From CAZAMP01 sp964486455 (GTDB lineage: Bacteria; Eisenbacteria; RBG-16-71-46; CAZAMP01): 64,000 bases of DNA. The position numbers and the translations under genes were made by a program. The DNA lies in contig CAZAMP010000020.1 in assembly GCA_964486455.1 (NCBI GenBank), positions 8,819-72,818 on the forward strand, given 5' to 3'. Below the pieces are notes generated by a model. It was given only the letters and a program-made list of their open reading frames with translations. It did no database searches and was not told where the DNA came from. Of the stretch, positions 63,051 through 64,000 are shown one piece after another (positions within the stretch are counted from its first letter, which is position 1; each line of letters opens with the position of its first letter).

Positions 63051-63506
63051 CTACCCCTTCAGGTCGTCTCGTCCCCGCACGGTCATCATGGTTCCGGTCA
63101 TGCTGGCGACGTGCTTCTCAGCCCCGCCGGAGAGCATGAACGCGTCTCCCGAGCAGACGATGATCTGTCGGCCCGCCCGTATCACGGATGCCCGGGCGAT
63201 GAGCCGCTCCCCCTTGGCGGGGGCGAGCATGTTGACCTTGAACTCGATGCTCAAGACCGCGGCATCGGCGGGCATGAGGCTGTAGGCCGCGTATCCGCAC
63301 GCACTGTCGACGATCGTCGCGATCGCGCCCGCGTGCAGGAAGCCGTGTTGCTGGGTCAGATCGTCACGAAACGGCATGGTGATCTCGACGCGGCCGGGAA
63401 GCACGTCCGTCAGCCGCGCCTCGAACGTCCGCATGATCGCCTGCTTCGCGAAGCTCTCACGGACCCGCTCGGCGAACCGTTCGTCCGGTGGTTCGAATGC
63501 CGTCAT
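63051..63506 (-). CDS. PaaI-type hotdog thioesterase
   Basis: A 151-aa hotdog-fold protein. Signature QHGFLHAGAIATIVDSACGYAAYSLMP (HGG-like with G-F-L-H-A-G and the acidic Asp in VDSA), then VLSIEFKVNMLAPAKGERLIARASV and QIIVCSGDAFM. PaaI-family enzymes hydrolyse acyl-CoA thioesters, commonly phenylacetyl-CoA intermediates or stalled acyl-CoAs. The ATG overlaps the DinB stop (ATGA) in a compact housekeeping-type operon with DUF488 downstream. Confidence 0.9.
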   Translation of the reverse strand: MTAFEPPDERFAERVRESFAKQAIMRTFEARLTDVLPGRVEITMPFRDDLTQQHGFLHAGAIATIVDSACGYAAYSLMPADAAVLSIEFKVNMLAPAKGERLIARASVIRAGRQIIVCSGDAFMLSGGAEKHVASMTGTMMTVRGRDDLKG

Positions 63507-64000
63507 GGGTGCGACTCCCCGGCAAGATTGATGAGGTGTGTAATCGTTGCGAGATGGTGATCGTCGTGCTCGGCGACGAAGGCGGCCAGATCGATGATCC
63601 TCATCGGCTGGTCGAGACGCGGATGGCGCGCGGAACGCACGATCGAGTCGACGTCGAGCCGCTCTAGTTGTTCGACCAGACGCGAACGCGCCTGACGAAA
63701 CGCCAGCGTGAGCTCATCCAACCCTCTCTCATTGTGATCGGCCTCGTGCGTCTTTCGGTTCTCCAGGTCCGCGGGGCGCATCGTGTCGATCCCGCCCAGG
63801 ATGTCATCGACGCGGTCGTACCAGAGCGGCTCCAGATCCAGAAGGTGGCCGACGTTCTCCTGAATCGACCAGCGCTCGCCATGTCGTCGGACGAGATCGT
63901 CGGTCCGAAGGTCGGCGACGCGGTCGTCGATGCGCGCGGGAGTGCCGCGCAGCCGTTCGACCAGCGACGCGAACATCTCGGGAGGGAGGTCGAACGTGAA
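63503..64000 (-). CDS. DinB-superfamily protein (5' end outside window)
   Basis: A helical bundle protein of the DinB/YfiT superfamily. Visible residues from the window edge read FTFDLPPEMFASLVERLRGTPARIDDRVADL, a family-typical opening. The metal-ligand histidines appear in WSIQENVGHLLDLEPLWYDR and FVAEHDDHHLATITHLINLAG. Known DinB relatives are metal-dependent thiol or glutathione-type transferases, or have no assigned activity. An internal ATG at 63976 is in frame, but residues upstream of it clearly belong to the fold, so the start lies beyond base 64000. Confidence 0.85.
   Translation of the reverse strand, partial: FTFDLPPEMFASLVERLRGTPARIDDRVADLRTDDLVRRHGERWSIQENVGHLLDLEPLWYDRVDDILGGIDTMRPADLENRKTHEADHNERGLDELTLAFRQARSRLVEQLERLDVDSIVRSARHPRLDQPMRIIDLAAFVAEHDDHHLATITHLINLAGESHP

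Overview
The window is high-GC bacterial DNA, densely packed with genes. Strong Shine-Dalgarno sequences (AAGGAGG/GGAGG types) precede many starts, and many neighbours overlap by 4 nt (ATGA). It carries outer-membrane barrels, a Wzi-family protein, a TonB-family protein, a GWxTD-domain protein and several secreted proteins. Five of the secreted proteins end in a PNPF/FlgD-like or Por-type sorting domain. This mix points to a Gram-negative member of the FCB superphylum, probably an uncultured lineage of the Eisenbacteria/Krumholzibacteriota type rather than Bacteroidetes, where SD sites are rare. That placement is inference. No rRNA, tRNA, CRISPR array or insertion sequence was seen.

Layout. 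1-9.7 kb: a transglutaminase-like fragment coupled to a GWxTD protein, facing a four-gene minus-strand operon (Wzi-like barrel, thioredoxin-S41 protease fusion, GT39-like glycosyltransferase, DUF547). 9.7-13 kb: an MFS-acyltransferase fusion coupled to a PimA-like GT4, suggesting assembly and export of an acylated glycolipid. 13-24 kb: secreted M1 and M28 metallopeptidases, a cytidylate-kinase-like/PfkB pair, a lone CheR, a small barrel, an unknown 560-aa protein and a TonB-family protein with a clear terminator. 24-27 kb: a fused Fe-S/molybdopterin hydroxylase of the selenium-dependent type behind two strong inverted repeats. 27-38 kb: a dockerin-like secreted protein, a BtrH/C39-like protein, and two tandem paralogous giants with 17 and 6 fibronectin-III-like repeats. 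38.7-45.3 kb: ssnA, a PLP enzyme, ygeY, fic and ygeW. 45.5-55 kb: HDOD protein, threonine synthase, chalcone-isomerase-like protein, membrane proteins, a methyltransferase, a secreted peptidylarginine-deiminase-like enzyme, a lipoprotein and a barrel. 55.5-60.7 kb: a five-gene, fully ATGA-coupled xanthine-dehydrogenase-type operon with mocA and xdhC. 60.8-64 kb: tag, a uridine-kinase/GNAT fusion, DUF488, PaaI thioesterase and a DinB protein.

The most coherent system is a dispersed purine/urate-type catabolic set: two molybdenum hydroxylases, their cofactor maturation genes, SsnA, YgeY, YgeW and a PLP enzyme. It matches the selenium-linked / uric-acid-degradation gene group known from enterobacteria and gut anaerobes. 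Three things differ. The usual diaminopropionate ammonia-lyase (YgeX) position is taken by an unrelated-looking fold-type-II PLP protein. A Fic-domain AMPylase is wedged between ygeY and ygeW and coupled to ygeW. A palindrome half-site TGTCTC/GAGACA lies upstream of both the fused hydroxylase and ssnA.
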